Positions 5,638 to 12,136 of a stretch of DNA of 21,785 nucleotides are shown here, piece after piece; position 1 is the first letter of the stretch; each line of letters begins with the position of its first letter. The stretch is from CAZMCT01 sp964564785. GTDB taxonomy: Bacteria; Planctomycetota; Phycisphaerae; UBA1845; Fen-1342. The translations under genes were made by a program, and so were the position numbers. The notes under the pieces are model-generated. The model was not told the origin of the DNA, ran no database searches, and saw only the letters and a program-made list of their open reading frames with translations. Where the stretch lies: contig CAZMCT010000067.1 in NCBI GenBank assembly GCA_964564785.1, positions 1 to 21,785 of the forward strand. Direction: 5' to 3'.

Positions 5638-7058
5638 AGCCGGGTGAACAATGGGACAGGCACCGCGGGAGCAACCGGGGCGTGGGAACATGCGCGAATA
5701 GGCTGTGCCACAAGGGTGGGTTGCTGCGGAGCCAGCCCCCTTTCTCGACGGCGGGTGGCACGGTCTGCCGATCGCGCGAGCGATCCAGGGCCGTGGCGGC
5801 GCGCGGACCACTCACGGCGCCGACCCCCCACGGCCCGGCGCGGCTGCGCCGCTTGGACCGTGCCACCCCCCGGCGCTTCAGCGCTACCGGTGGCTAGTTC
5901 CTTTTTTTTTTCGCCCCCCTCCGTTTCGGCGGGCAAGTGCCGCAGCAGTTGCTCGATCGACGACCACTCCCGCAACCGCGCGATCCGCACCATGACCGCC
6001 TCGGCCAGCGGCCGGCCGAGCCCGCTGAAGCGCACGTTGCGCCGGAGCTCCTCGATCATGGCGATCATCTGCACATAGTGTGACAACTCGAACTGTTGGG
6101 CCAGCCGCTCATAGGCCGCCTGCGCGCCGGCGGGAATCTCGGCCAGCCCCGACTCGGCTCCGCAGGTGCGGACCAGCATCAGCGAGCGCACGACCTCGAT
6201 CAGGTCACCGCAGAACACTTCCAGCCCCTGACCGCCGGCGAGCAGTCCGTCCAAGTCGGCCAGGACCGCGGCCGCGTCACCCGCGGCGGCGTGCTCGAGC
6301 AGCTTGAACGCCCGTTCGTCCTGGCTGGGTGGCAGGATTTCGTCGAGCACCTTCGCGTCGAGGCGCGTCGAGACCGACAGGAGCTGGTCGAGGATGCTCA
6401 GGGCGTCGCGCATCGAGCCCGCCGCCAGCCGCGCGATCCGCTGTACGACGGCCGGGTCGGCCGTGGCGCCCTCGGCCGCCGTGATCTCGGCCAGCCGGCG
6501 GGCGATCGGCTCGGGTCCGATGTGGCGGAAATTGAACCGCTGGCAGCGGCTCTGGATGGTGGCCGGGACCTTGTGGACCTCGGTGGTGGCGAGGATGAAC
6601 TTGACGTGCGGCGGCGGCTCCTCGAGCGTCTTGAGCAGGGCGTTGAAGGCCCCGGTCGAAAGCATGTGCACTTCGTCGATGATGTAGACCTTGAAGCGGG
6701 CGCGGGCCGGCTGGTAGGCCGTGTTGCTGCGCAGCTCGCGGATGTTGTCCACGCCGGTGTTGCTGGCCGCGTCGATTTCGAGCACGTCGACATCCTGGCC
6801 CTCGGCGATCGCCCGGCAGACATCGCATTCGTTGCAGGGGGTGGTCGTGGGCGCGTCGTACTTCAGGCAGTTGAGGGCCTTGGCCAGGATGCGGGCCATG
6901 CTGGTCTTTCCGACCCCGCGCGTTCCGGTGAACAGGTAGCCGTGGTGGATCCGCCCGGCCTCGATCGCGCGCACCAGCGTGGTCGCGATCGGCTCCTGCC
7001 CGATCACCTCGTCGAACGTGCGGCTGCGATACTTGCGCGCCAGGACGGTGTAGGCCAC
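5424..7058 (-). CDS. dnaX: DNA polymerase III clamp-loader subunit gamma/tau, with internal A10 frameshift site
   Basis: DnaX is the AAA+ motor subunit of the clamp loader that places the sliding clamp on DNA. The protein begins MAYTVLARKYRSRTFDEVIGQ from GTG 7058, with GGGAG about 9 bases upstream. It has Walker A GTRGVGKTSMA (about 40-50), a zinc-binding set (C65 region, then CNECDVC), Walker B YIIDEVHML, the SRC motif QSRCQRFNF, sensor 2 GSMRDALSILDQ and the DnaX collar domain to about residue 370. At residue 386 the frame crosses ten A residues. The zero frame then continues about 158 Arg/Pro-rich residues to 5424, reading through a palindromic element, repeat copy B and the antisense of the flavoprotein gene. 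A -1 shift stops at 5884 (391 aa); the other frame stops at 5894. Domains I-III are certain; the extension is probably not a genuine tau domain. Confidence 0.92.
   Translation of the reverse strand: MAYTVLARKYRSRTFDEVIGQEPIATTLVRAIEAGRIHHGYLFTGTRGVGKTSMARILAKALNCLKYDAPTTTPCNECDVCRAIAEGQDVDVLEIDAASNTGVDNIRELRSNTAYQPARARFKVYIIDEVHMLSTGAFNALLKTLEEPPPHVKFILATTEVHKVPATIQSRCQRFNFRHIGPEPIARRLAEITAAEGATADPAVVQRIARLAAGSMRDALSILDQLLSVSTRLDAKVLDEILPPSQDERAFKLLEHAAAGDAAAVLADLDGLLAGGQGLEVFCGDLIEVVRSLMLVRTCGAESGLAEIPAGAQAAYERLAQQFELSHYVQMIAMIEELRRNVRFSGLGRPLAEAVMVRIARLREWSSIEQLLRHLPAETEGGEKKKELATGSAEAPGGGTVQAAQPRRAVGGRRREWSARRHGPGSLARSADRATRRRERGLAPQQPTLVAQPIRACSHAPVAPAVPVPLFTRLYDTVVPRAKSRARPPAAAHALDHAHWKLNPPIRPSTSKISPTRNSPGHTRDASVSPSTSRSGTPPAVTSA
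5653..5750. repeat. Dispersed ~100 bp repeat, copy B
   Basis: Direct repeat of the unit at 4237-4337; the segment 5707-5739 differs from 4291-4323 at one base. It lies just after the flavoprotein stop and inside the zero-frame extension of dnaX, where it encodes the GLAPQQPTLVAQP part of that tail. The antisense of copy A encodes the near-identical GLAPRQPTLVAQP. This shows that the dnaX extension in this region is repeat-derived. Confidence 0.8.
5753..5868. repeat. Palindromic multi-branched element, copy 1
   Basis: The ends are a perfect 13-base inverted repeat: GGGTGGCACGGTC (5753-5765) and GACCGTGCCACCC (5856-5868). Three nested arms lie inside: GATCGC-gcga-GCGATC (5770-5785), GGGCCGTGG (5788-5796) with CCACGGCCC (5828-5836), and GGCGC-ggct-GCGCC (5837-5850). 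The layout resembles a closed multi-helix junction. A second copy in the same orientation lies at 7095-7192. The element sits directly 3' of the conserved part of dnaX, between two convergent genes, where it could act as a transcription barrier. Confidence 0.85.
5863..5922 (-). promoter_or_regulatory. Candidate programmed frameshift/slippage module in dnaX
   Basis: In dnaX reading order: GGAGG (5922-5918), a 10-base gap, then a homopolymer of ten A (5911-5902) followed by G. Its end is the slippery heptamer A AAA AAG (5907-5901) in the zero frame. After 7 bases a hairpin region starts: CCACC (5893-5889) can pair with GGTGG (5867-5863), with GCGC-TGAA-GCGC inside. The -1 frame adds Gly-Thr-Ser-His-Arg and stops at TAG 5886-5884; the +1 frame stops at TAG 5896-5894. 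E. coli dnaX uses the same heptamer, an upstream Shine-Dalgarno element and a downstream stem-loop. Thermus dnaX uses transcriptional slippage on a long A run. Confidence 0.6.
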
Positions 7059-7094
7059 GTTACGTCGCTCCCGTGTCGTGTGCGGACCAACCGC

Positions 7095-7192
7095 GGGTGG
7101 CACGGTCCGGAGCTCGCGCAGCGAGCGCAGGGCCGTGAGAAGCCTCAGCGGCCACGGCCCGGCACGGCTTCACCGCTGCGCCCGTGCCACCC
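7095..7192. repeat. Palindromic multi-branched element, copy 2
   Basis: The ends are GGGTGGCACGG (7095-7105) and CCGTGCCACCC (7182-7192), a perfect 11-base inverted repeat identical to the outer stem of copy 1. The first arm is GCTCGC-gca-GCGAGC (7112-7126). Relative to copy 1 the second base pair changes from A-T to C-G on both sides, a compensatory change. The second arm is GGGCCGTG (7130-7137) with CACGGCCC (7153-7160). It lies 36 bp upstream of the dnaX start codon, between dnaX and the SRP RNA gene. Confidence 0.85.
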
Positions 7193-7270
7193 GGCGTCGG
7201 ACTCGCAGGTCCGGCGCTGCGCCGGCTCGGATCAGCCGCGCAGGGTATCAAGTTTCCGCGCAAAAGAAAT

Positions 7271-7388
7271 GCCTGAGACTCGGACCAGGTGGACGGGGCA
7301 CGTGGGCCACGTCGGGTGGGCTGCTACCTTCCGGTCCTGACCCGTTGTCCGCCGGACGCACTGCACCGGCCCAGCCTTCGCCTCAGGC
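7271..7388 (-). ncRNA. ffs: Signal recognition particle RNA (bacterial small type)
   Basis: The SRP RNA forms the ribonucleoprotein with Ffh that targets nascent membrane proteins. The universally conserved apical loop region is present: GTCAGGACCGGAAGGTAGCAGCC-like sequence at 7341-7319, with the GGAA tetraloop and the asymmetric internal loop bases expected of helix 8. The two ends pair: GCCTGAG (7388-7382) with CTCAGGC (7277-7271), giving a molecule of about 118 nt, close to the usual 4.5S/small SRP RNA size. A good -10 box lies 8 bases upstream of the proposed 5' end. The gene is on the same strand as dnaX and about 210 bp upstream of it, a neighbourhood seen in other bacteria. Exact ends are inferred from the terminal helix. 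Confidence 0.92.
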
Positions 7389-7396
7389 AATCCGCC

Positions 7397-7425
7397 ATTG
7401 TAGCCGACCGCGGGCCCGGCGACCA
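7397..7425 (-). promoter_or_regulatory. Promoter of the SRP RNA gene
   Basis: TACAAT (7402-7397) matches the -10 consensus at five of six bases and ends 8 bases before the inferred RNA 5' end at 7388. At a 17-base spacing the -35 position reads TGGTCG (7425-7420), a weak match. Position relative to the RNA end is the main support. Confidence 0.55.
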
Positions 7426-7488
7426 TGCAGCCGGCCGCCGGTTCCGGACCGCCCACGAGCGGCCGCTTGCCCCCACCGGGGACAGATA

Positions 7489-8940
7489 TCACCAGTGCCG
7501 CCACTCCTTCATCCCTTCGCCGACGACCAGCCCTGGCGAGCCGCCGACCGTCGTCAGGCCCCGGGCCAGTTCCACGCCCATCGCGCACACGTCCGGGGCG
7601 TCGTCGTGCCGACCGTGCGGGAAGTCCAGGAACTGCTGCTCGATGTCGGCCGGCAGGGGCGGCAGCCGAAAGCGGCCCTGCGCGTAAAGCGGCACCGTGC
7701 CCTCGATCCGCGCGGCCTTGTTCAGCGTGTTCCGGATCGCGACGAGCGGAAGATACAGCCCTGTCCGGCGGCTCTCGTCGCCCAGAGAGTCGTACAGCGG
7801 CTTCTGGTTCCCGGTTGTTTCAATCCCGATCCTCACCGGCCGCCAGTGCCGGAACGCGCTCATCACCCGCTGCACCTGCTCGAGAATCGGAATGCGGTCG
7901 AGCGCGAGCTCGAGCGTGTAGATCACGCCCGACGCGCGGTCCACGCCCCCGACCCAGACGGCGAAGTAGTCGCCCCGCGCCTCGCCCGTGGCCGGATCGA
8001 CGGCCATCAGCCGCACCAGCCGCTCGGGCACGATTTCGGCCCGGTCATAGGGCCGCAACCATTCGGGCCGGAACGCGCGCTGCGTCGGGTCGCGCGGCGC
8101 AGCCTGATACTCCTGGTCGAACGCGACCGCACCGATCCGCTGCCGCTCCTCGTCCAGTCGCGTCAGGGGCCAGCGGGCCGGCCAAAGCGCAACCCGTCGA
8201 TAATCACCGCCGGGGCAAGGAACTGCTTCGATGGCGCGGTACACGAGGTAGTGCCAGCCGCGGAAGCGCTGCCGATCGCGCAGGTTCGCCAGCAGCGAGT
8301 CGGGGTGCAGCAGCGAGCCGAGCACGACGATCTGTCCGCCCGGCGCCAGTGCCGGGATCACGACCCGCAGCAGCCAACGCTCGAGCGCCCGCCGCTGCGG
8401 CGCGGACCGGACGTGCCGGTCTTCCTCGAGGTCGTCGCAGATGATCAGGTCCGGCCGGTGCGGGCCGCTCCGCGTGCCGCGCAGGCCGCTGCCGGTGCCC
8501 TTGGCCTGGACCGTGACGCCGGTCGTCGTGACGAAGAACGCGTCCGACCACCGCCGCCCTGCGCGGGCCGCGCGCGGCGGCCGGTCGGAGCCGTCGCACA
8601 AGTCGCCGTAGCGGGCCCGCAGCGCGTGGTTCGATTCGAGCTCGTGGCGGATGTCACGCACGAACTGCCGCGCCAGCGAGCTCTCGTGCGTGATGATCAC
8701 GATGTTCCGGCGCCGCCGCTCGCAGATGCACCACAGCGGGTAGGCGAAGGCCGCGCAAGTGCTCTTGGCGTGTCCGCGCGGCGCCACGCACGCAACCAGA
8801 CGCCGTGTCGGGTCTTCAAGCGCGGCGAGCAACTCGATGTGCAGGCGGCACGGCTCGTCGGTGAAATAGTCGGGTAGCAGCGCCCGCGCCCACGCCAACG
8901 AGGCCGGCCAGCCCGCTTCTTCGCGCGAAAAGCGGTCCAC
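7489..8940 (-). CDS. Orphan phage-type terminase large subunit (TerL)
   Basis: A 483-residue protein with both halves of a DNA-packaging terminase. The ATPase half has a deviant Walker A, APRGHAKST (53-61), Walker B LIICDDLEED (165-174) and a coupling-like GSLLHPDSLL (208-217). The C-terminal RNase H-like nuclease has AVDPATGEARGD (D315), GIETTGN (E374) and RHDDAPD (D446, D447, D450), so all expected acidic residues are present. Terminases cut and pump phage DNA into proheads. No small terminase, portal, capsid or integrase lies within several kb, so this is a prophage relic, a domesticated gene or part of a scattered gene-transfer-agent-like set. A GTG at 8940 is preferred as start; the frame is open to GTG 9087, which has GGAGG 3 bases away, but the extra 49 residues look non-coding. 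Confidence 0.85.
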   Translation of the reverse strand: MDRFSREEAGWPASLAWARALLPDYFTDEPCRLHIELLAALEDPTRRLVACVAPRGHAKSTCAAFAYPLWCICERRRRNIVIITHESSLARQFVRDIRHELESNHALRARYGDLCDGSDRPPRAARAGRRWSDAFFVTTTGVTVQAKGTGSGLRGTRSGPHRPDLIICDDLEEDRHVRSAPQRRALERWLLRVVIPALAPGGQIVVLGSLLHPDSLLANLRDRQRFRGWHYLVYRAIEAVPCPGGDYRRVALWPARWPLTRLDEERQRIGAVAFDQEYQAAPRDPTQRAFRPEWLRPYDRAEIVPERLVRLMAVDPATGEARGDYFAVWVGGVDRASGVIYTLELALDRIPILEQVQRVMSAFRHWRPVRIGIETTGNQKPLYDSLGDESRRTGLYLPLVAIRNTLNKAARIEGTVPLYAQGRFRLPPLPADIEQQFLDFPHGRHDDAPDVCAMGVELARGLTTVGGSPGLVVGEGMKEWRHW

Positions 8941-9302
8941 CGGCCGCGCGTGACATCCGCTGTCCGCCGGTGAATCGTCGCATCGCTGCGCTCTCGGTGC
9001 TCGAGCGGATTTCCCCAGCCCCCGCGCTGGGTTGTCGCACCGCCGTGCCACGCGCCACGCTCCGCTCCGCCGCGCCGGATCGGTCACACGCCTCCGGCGC
9101 AGCCGCGCAAAAGTACTGCCCGCGAACTACCCGCAAGGATGAATACCCCAAAGCCGCCGGAGTGGGTGAGGTTTTCCAGCGCCGCCGCGGGCTGCCCGCG
9201 CTTGCCCGCCGATGCACACTCCGAGCGTGACGCCGTTCGCTTTTTGCCGGGGTGGCCAAGGATGCCGGTACGAGGCGCCGGTCTGCGCCGCGCGCTTCGA
9301 TT
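8941..9302. other. Intergenic region, no convincing gene
   Basis: Nothing is recognised here. A 59-codon minus-strand frame (9127-9306) starts with an ATG overlapping the stop of the substrate-binding protein gene (ATGA), but its Arg/Pro/Gly-rich composition looks like translated GC-rich DNA. The upstream extension of the terminase frame also occupies part of this stretch. Confidence 0.4.
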
Positions 9303-10493
9303 TCATTTTCTCTCTGCGGCCGGAGCGCTCTCGGAGGTGGCCGCCGGTTCGTCCGGCGGGGCGATCGTCGTGACGTAGTGCGGCTTGCCGCCCTCGAGCC
9401 GCAACATCACCGCCGGCTTGCACGCGTTGCGATGCTCGTCCATGCTGATGATCCCGGTCACGCCGGGGAAATCCCTCGTCGCCGCGATCGCCGCGGCCAG
9501 GTCCTTGCCGTCCAGCGACTTCGCCCGCCGCATCGCGTCGACCAGGATCGCGGCTGCGTCGTAGCCGGTCGCGGCCATGCCGTCGGGTGTGCGGTTGTAC
9601 TTTTCCTGGTACTTGCGGCCGAACTCCTGGACGACGGCGCGGTCCTCGTCCGGCGAGTAGTGATTGGAGTAGAAGCAGCCATCGAGCGCCGTGCCGGCGT
9701 TCTTGAGATCCTCGGCATCCCAGCCGTCGCCGCCCAGCAGCGGGACGGTGATGCCGAGACGGCGGGCCTGGACCGCGAGGTTGATCACCTCGGTGTAGTA
9801 GCCCGGCACGAAGATCACGTCCGGCCGGGTCTCCTTGATGTTCGTGAGCTGAGCCGAGAAATCGGTGTCGCCGTCGCCGTAGGCCTGCTCGGTTGTGATC
9901 GTCCCGCCGAGCCTGGTGAAGTGCTCGCGGAACGTCTCGTTGAGCCCGGTCGAGTAGGTCTGCGAACGGTTGAACAGCGTGGCCGCCTTCGTCGCCTCGA
10001 GATGTTCGCGGGCGAACTTCGCGCAGACGTATCCCTGGAACGGGTCGATGAAGCACACCCGGAACACCATGTCGCCGATCGCCGTCACCTTCGGATTCGT
10101 CGACGACGGCGAGATCATCGGCACGCCGAAGCGCTGGCAGACCTGGCCGGCCGCGATCGAGCGCGACGAGGCCACCTCGCCCAGCACCGCCACCACCTTG
10201 TCCTGCGTGATCAGCCGCGTGACGGCCGTGGCCGACTCCTGCTGCCGGCCCTGGTTGTCGTAGGTGATGACTTCGAGCGGCCGGCCGTTGACGCCGCCGG
10301 CGGCGTTGGCCTCGTCGATGGCCATGCGGACGCCGTTGTCGGTGGAGACTCCCCAGGTCGCTTCGGAGCCGGTCATGGAGGCGTAGTGCCCGACGCGGAT
10401 CGGGCCGCTGCCGGAGGCGGCAGGGCGTTCGCAGCCGGCGGCCAGCACGACGAGGATCGACGCGAGCGAAACGGTCGAGAACAGGGCGCGCAT
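9303..10493 (-). CDS. Branched-chain amino-acid type ABC transporter substrate-binding lipoprotein
   Basis: A 396-residue periplasmic binding protein of the LivJ/Leu-Ile-Val receptor family (type 1 fold). Starting at 10493, with GGAGG 6 bases upstream, the protein has a lipoprotein signal MRALFSTVSLASILVVLAAGC with the lipobox Cys at about 21. The first lobe starts IRVGHYASMTGSEATWG and contains the family signature GVRMAIDEANAAGGVNGRPLEVITYDNQG. PMISPSSTNPKVTAIGDMVFR follows, and the second-lobe motifs include FSAQLTNIKETRPDVIFVPGYYTE and GMAATGYDAAAILVDAM. Family members bind branched-chain amino acids, amides, urea or other small ligands; the ligand here cannot be inferred. No permease or ATPase gene accompanies it in the window, so it is an orphan binding protein or a sensory one. 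Confidence 0.92.
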   Translation of the reverse strand: MRALFSTVSLASILVVLAAGCERPAASGSGPIRVGHYASMTGSEATWGVSTDNGVRMAIDEANAAGGVNGRPLEVITYDNQGRQQESATAVTRLITQDKVVAVLGEVASSRSIAAGQVCQRFGVPMISPSSTNPKVTAIGDMVFRVCFIDPFQGYVCAKFAREHLEATKAATLFNRSQTYSTGLNETFREHFTRLGGTITTEQAYGDGDTDFSAQLTNIKETRPDVIFVPGYYTEVINLAVQARRLGITVPLLGGDGWDAEDLKNAGTALDGCFYSNHYSPDEDRAVVQEFGRKYQEKYNRTPDGMAATGYDAAAILVDAMRRAKSLDGKDLAAAIAATRDFPGVTGIISMDEHRNACKPAVMLRLEGGKPHYVTTIAPPDEPAATSESAPAAERK

Positions 10494-10654
10494 GGATGTC
10501 CTCCGGGTCAAGGCGAGCGATACGCGGGCGGGGCGCGGGTGTCAAGCGCGGCCCCGCGGCCGGGGTGAAGTCCGCAGGGTCGCCCGAACGGAACCGCAGG
10601 GTGCGTGGGCACGTGCGGCGGGCCCTGCCGCGCTCGGCCGGTTCGAGCCGCCGG

Positions 10655-11153
10655 TCAGTACTGGCCGTATAAGTCGCGCTCCTCTTTCTCTTCGTTGATG
10701 TTCTCTTCGTTGATGTTGGCGCGGAACTCGCCGGTGGTCGGGTTATGGACCCAGCCCTCGCCGCTGGCCTCGTTCACCGTCACCGGAACCGTGTGGGAGA
10801 CGAGAACCTGGTGGGCCTTGGGCCCGTGGGCGTTCGGTCCCACGGGGCAGCGGGGAAACTCGAGCAGGTACGGCCCATAGATCGCCGTGGCGGTCTTCGT
10901 CGCCGACGTGGTCCCGTTGACGTCCGTGTACATCGTGAGCTGGTCCACGATCGAGTCGGGATACCCGCTGTTGTGCTCGGCGTTGTATATCGACAGCGCG
11001 GCTCTGATGGGTGTCAGGTGTGCGCTGAACACCGTGTGGTCTGCATGCGAATCCCGCAAGTGCCGCCGGAAGCTCACCCGACCACCGAGGCGAACCACAC
11101 CTCGATCGGCGTCGCGCCCCGGTCGCGATCAGATACAGCAGGTGTGTCTTCAT
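10655..11153 (-). pseudogene. Type II secretion-like pseudopilin, frameshifted
   Basis: The intact C-terminal part (11060-10655) reads like a pseudopilin: LTPIRAALSIYNAEHNSGYPDSIVDQLTMYTDVNG, then IYGPYLLEFPRCPVGPN. Such proteins normally begin with a short leader, G/FTLIE and a hydrophobic helix. Here an ATG at 11153 with GGGGAG upstream opens MKTHLLYLIATG. The remnant ATPIEVWFASVVG, matching the cleavage motif, is in a second frame, and the C-terminal domain is in a third. At least two frameshifts therefore separate the start, the prepilin motif and the globular domain. Either the gene is decayed or there are assembly errors. Its end carries a 15-base tandem duplication. Confidence 0.65.
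10688..10717. repeat. Tandem 2 x 15 bp duplication
   Basis: CTCTTCGTTGATGTT occurs twice in direct succession (10688-10702 and 10703-10717), perfectly. In the pseudopilin frame it encodes NINEE twice, near the C terminus. It is AT-richer than its surroundings. Confidence 0.9.
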
Positions 11154-11326
11154 GGACTGAACTCCCCAGTTGATATGTACGGGCCCAGATTCGCCGCCGG
11201 CGCGTCCCGCGGACGTGACCCCGGCAGACACGTGGCCCGTAGCTTTCGTGTGCCGCCTCCCGGTTCGAGTTGCAATCGCCGCCCCGCGCGGTAACGTGCA
11301 CCGCCACCGATTGTCGGAGGCCGCCG

Positions 11327-12040
11327 ATGGGGATCCCCTATCCGCCCGGTGAAGCGCTGACCTGCCAGCAGATCCGCGAACTCGACGTGCTGGCGATCGA
11401 GCACGTCGGCATCCCCGGGCTGGTGCTCATGGAAAACGCCGGCCGGGCGGCCGCGGAGTTCATCTACGGCACGCTCATCAACCCGGCCGCCGACCGGGTC
11501 GTCGTGCTGTGCGGGTCGGGCAACAACGGCGGTGACGGGTACGTCATTGCCCGGCATCTGCATAACGCGGGTGTGCCGGTCGCGGTCGTGCTGGCCGCGC
11601 CGCCGGACAAGTCGCAAGGCGATGCCGCAGTCAACCGCGAGATTCTCGAGCGGATGGGGTTCGAGTTCGTGCGCGCGTATGAATCGGGCGGCGCGGAGGC
11701 GGCCGCGGCGGCGGTTTCAAACGCGCAAGTAATTGTTGATGCATTACTTGGAACAGGTTCGCGCGGTGCACCCAGAGGGGTCATGGCGGCTCTGATTCAG
11801 CAGGCGAACGCCGTGCCGGGAGCGCGACGGATCGCTGTGGACATCCCGTCGGGCCTTGATGGAGACACGGGGGCCGTGGCAGACCCGTGCTTTCGGGCCG
11901 ATGCGACCGTCACGATGGTTGCCCCGAAGGTCGGGTTCGCCGCGCCGGCCGCTCGGAAAGTGGTCGGGCGGGTCGTGGTCGTGGAGATCGGCGTGCCGCG
12001 GGCGCTCGTGCCGGGCCGCGACAATGGCCTGCGAGGGTGA
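11327..12040 (+). CDS. nnrE: NAD(P)H-hydrate epimerase (YjeF N-terminal domain)
   Basis: This enzyme interconverts the R and S forms of damaged NAD(P)H hydrate so that the dehydratase can repair it. The 237-residue protein is a stand-alone YjeF_N domain without the C-terminal dehydratase half. Motifs are ECR-like LTCQQIRELDVLAIEHVGIPGLVLMENAGRA in degenerate form at about 9-40, the nucleotide-binding loop CGSGNNGGDGYVIARHL at about 62-78, VDALLGTGSRG, then the active-site region AVDIPSGLDGDTGAV with the catalytic Asp, and TVTMVAPKVGF. The start at 11327 is supported by TCGGAGG 6 bases upstream; an earlier in-frame ATG at 11270 has no such site. The partner dehydratase NnrD is not in the window. 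recA follows 96 bp downstream on the same strand. Confidence 0.93.
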   Translation: MGIPYPPGEALTCQQIRELDVLAIEHVGIPGLVLMENAGRAAAEFIYGTLINPAADRVVVLCGSGNNGGDGYVIARHLHNAGVPVAVVLAAPPDKSQGDAAVNREILERMGFEFVRAYESGGAEAAAAAVSNAQVIVDALLGTGSRGAPRGVMAALIQQANAVPGARRIAVDIPSGLDGDTGAVADPCFRADATVTMVAPKVGFAAPAARKVVGRVVVVEIGVPRALVPGRDNGLRG

Positions 12041-12060
12041 AAAAAAGCGGCCGGAGCCGG

Positions 12061-12115
12061 TTGACAGTTAGGTATTTGTTTGGCACAGTGCCGCCAGGTT
12101 TGAGCGAACTTTCGC
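12061..12115 (+). promoter_or_regulatory. Candidate recA promoter and operator palindromes
   Basis: A perfect TTGACA lies at 12061-12066, but the region 17 bases downstream (CACAGT) is a poor -10, so this is only a candidate. Two palindromes follow: GGCAC-A-GTGCC (12082-12092) and GCGAA-CT-TTCGC (12104-12115). Their placement between promoter and ribosome binding site suits a repressor site. Neither matches the LexA boxes of Proteobacteria or Firmicutes that I know. Confidence 0.35.
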
Positions 12116-12136
12116 GTCTAGATGCGAGGAACCGTA

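Noticed and set aside
7211..7225. CCGGCGC-T-GCGCCGG palindrome downstream of the SRP RNA gene, considered as its terminator
   Set aside because: It lies about 45 bases past the inferred RNA end, has a one-base centre and no T run.
9127..9306. 59-codon minus-strand frame starting in an ATGA overlap with the substrate-binding protein stop
   Set aside because: Composition is Arg/Pro/Gly-rich with no recognisable motif or separate ribosome binding site; likely chance.
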